A stretch of 64,000 nucleotides of DNA from Pseudoips prasinana (lineage: Eukaryota; Arthropoda; Insecta; Lepidoptera; Nolidae). The stretch spans positions 39,126,713 through 39,190,712 of the forward strand of contig OX621240.1 in the NCBI GenBank assembly GCA_951640165.1, written 5' to 3'. Under the pieces are notes generated by a model. It was given only the letters and a program-made list of their open reading frames with translations. It had not been told where the DNA came from and searched no databases. This document shows, one piece after another, positions 62,561 to 64,000 of this stretch. Numbering within the stretch: the stretch's first letter is position 1; each line of letters opens with the position of its first letter. The translations under genes were made by a program, and so were the position numbers.

Positions 62561-62957
62561 TATATCTTATGATTTAAATTATGGATAAACTAAGTCTTTT
62601 TACACTCATTGAAACTGCTCTTCCCTTAGTTCGTACTGATGTTTAGGTGTTTGGTATCATTTTAATCCTTACATTATCTCTAATGAAGTGATGACATAAG
62701 AGACTACACAATGAACCATAATTTTAATGTAGGTATACCATTTTAAATCAAGTTTAACGTACTAGTCTTAATATTATGTATCATGCAGGCTAGGATAAGA
62801 AGAGAACAGCGAATATTAATCAAATCAATCATCATTCAAAATCTAACTGTCCTTGTACCTAATCTAACTAGTTTCAACTTTCATCAATGCTTGACATACC
62901 TAAATCGCTCTACAGTAAGTTTATTTTATGGTGGAGGGAGCTCAAACTCCTTCGTAT

Positions 62958-63016
62958 AATAAATTAGGCTTCTATTATAAAACCAGTTTGCTTTTATAAT
63001 AGGAGCCTAATTTATT
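62958..63016. repeat. 25 bp-arm hairpin
   Basis: Arms 62958-62982 and 62992-63016, one mismatch, 9 nt spacer. Confidence 0.85.
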
Positions 63017-63834
63017 GCATTATTTATTCCATGCAGCTAATGCCATTCAAGTGGCGGCACCTTGGAACGACCTGGAAGCCACGGCCGCGCGACACTGACC
63101 GCGGCGCGACGCGGCGCGTGCGCATCTTATGCTATAGGGCTGACACAAATATCATGATCTAATAAAAAAACACATTTGTGCAACAAATTTTATGTATCGG
63201 GATTAACAAGATAACTTTCATAGTTATTTTGTGTTGTTAGTAAACCAACAAAAACTGAACCATTAATGGAGAAAAAGGCGAAAGATAGAATAATACACAG
63301 CTCACTGATTAATATGATCTAATGACCATTCAGCTACAACTATCAAATCGAGAAAATTATTACAAACCTGCAAAAAGTCCTATAATAACAAGTACTATAA
63401 TATTTTTAAATAAGTTCTCTCGGTGTTTTAGTATCTGACATAAGGAGAATGCTAGGTATGTACATATTTTAAAATCATTCAATAGCAATCGACGTCTATT
63501 ATAGATCTATAATATATCTACAAGTAAGATTTATCGAGTATCAAGTGAGAATTCATATCCTGGAAGGAATTTCTAGATAGATATTCATAGCAAATATAGA
63601 TGTAATTGACGTGGAATTATAAATGGTAGAACAAATACCTGATATCTATTTTTAAAAATGGAAGAAATAGAATATGACAGAGCTATAAAAAGTCGACTTA
63701 TCATAAATATGGTAAATTTTTAAATTTAATTATAAGAAAGAAATACAAATTCAAATAATTAACTTAACATATAAGAAACATTAAAATATCAGCTAAATTA
63801 ACAATAATAACTAACTACTATAACAAAGTTATAT
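63017..63834. other. No gene; GC-rich patch at 63050-63130
   Basis: The patch contains GCCACGGCCGCGCGACACTG, close to GCCACGGCCGCGACACTGAC near 61507, so it may be a scrap of a shared repeat. The rest is AT-rich. Confidence 0.4.
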
Positions 63835-64000
63835 GGCATCGTAGAATTCCTCCGCATCGTCGGGTGGTAAGGTGCCGAGAAGGCTGACCGCATTGCCACG
63901 TTGTATGGCAATGCTGATTCTTTGACCCAAAAAAAGCCAGCTATCTGGTTACGGGAAGCGTCAATCAAACGTTTCGTAATTTCCCGAAACAATAAACGTG
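63835..64000. repeat. Repeat R, copy 2, cut by window end
   Basis: GCATTGCCACGTTGTATGGC, ATTCTTTGACCCAAAAAAAG and GGGAAGCGTCAATCAAACG, inverted relative to 54393. Confidence 0.6.

Overview
This 64 kb window looks like insect, most probably lepidopteran (butterfly or moth), repeat-rich intergenic DNA. The reasons are its AT-rich base composition, its mix of tRNA-headed SINEs with ATT-repeat tails, RTE-like LINE ends with (ATG)n tails, Jockey/CR1-group and RNase H-bearing LINE relics, and small TA- or TNA-flanked MITEs. I recognise no host protein-coding gene, rRNA gene or free-standing tRNA gene. All long reading frames are reverse transcriptase frames of non-LTR retrotransposons. Family letters below are local names, because no database search was possible.

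SINE-like families: A (about 16 copies, Arg(ACG)-like tRNA head), B (9, Glu-like head), C (about 10, Glu-like head), F (5-6), M (3) and O (about 6 pieces). A, B, F and M have different tRNA-like heads but share a related central segment. Other repeats: D (opens with a GCCCCGCGG motif, 11 copies or pieces), G (3' end of an RTE-like LINE), H (non-autonomous, with a G-like 3' tail), J (3' end of an unidentified retroelement), K, L (three near-identical copies), MITE I (TA-flanked, three copies), N, P, Q, R, S, T, U and W.

Layout: 0-8 kb holds a broken Tc1/mariner transposase, LINE relics, a twin-primed LINE end with a target-site duplication (TSD), and the only LTR-element trace (gypsy-type RT at 7.2 kb). 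8.7-9.1 kb is promoter-like. 9-16 kb is SINEs and degenerate repeats. 16.8-20.9 kb is LINE-1, with ORF1 carrying an FP25K-type C-terminal domain and a frameshifted endonuclease/RT ORF2. 21-41 kb is dense nested SINE, LINE and MITE insertion. 41.7-44.0 kb is LINE-2, a TSD-flanked 5'-truncated element with an uninterrupted RT frame, followed by LINE-3 in the opposite direction (44.2-45.5 kb, 8 bp TSD). 45-57 kb is more nested repeats. 57.7-59.6 kb is LINE-4 (RT plus RNase H, two nonsense codons). 59.7-62.3 kb is a four-level nest plus SINEs. 62.3-64 kb is mostly unassigned.

Nothing here forms an operon or pathway. The relationships are parasitic: LINEs of the G, LINE-1/2 and LINE-4 types are the likely enzyme sources, and the SINEs and H are likely passengers. 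The most unusual signal is the number of near-perfect short-loop inverted repeats, several of which are extra inverted copies of a neighbouring stretch of a known repeat. I found no undescribed multi-gene system.
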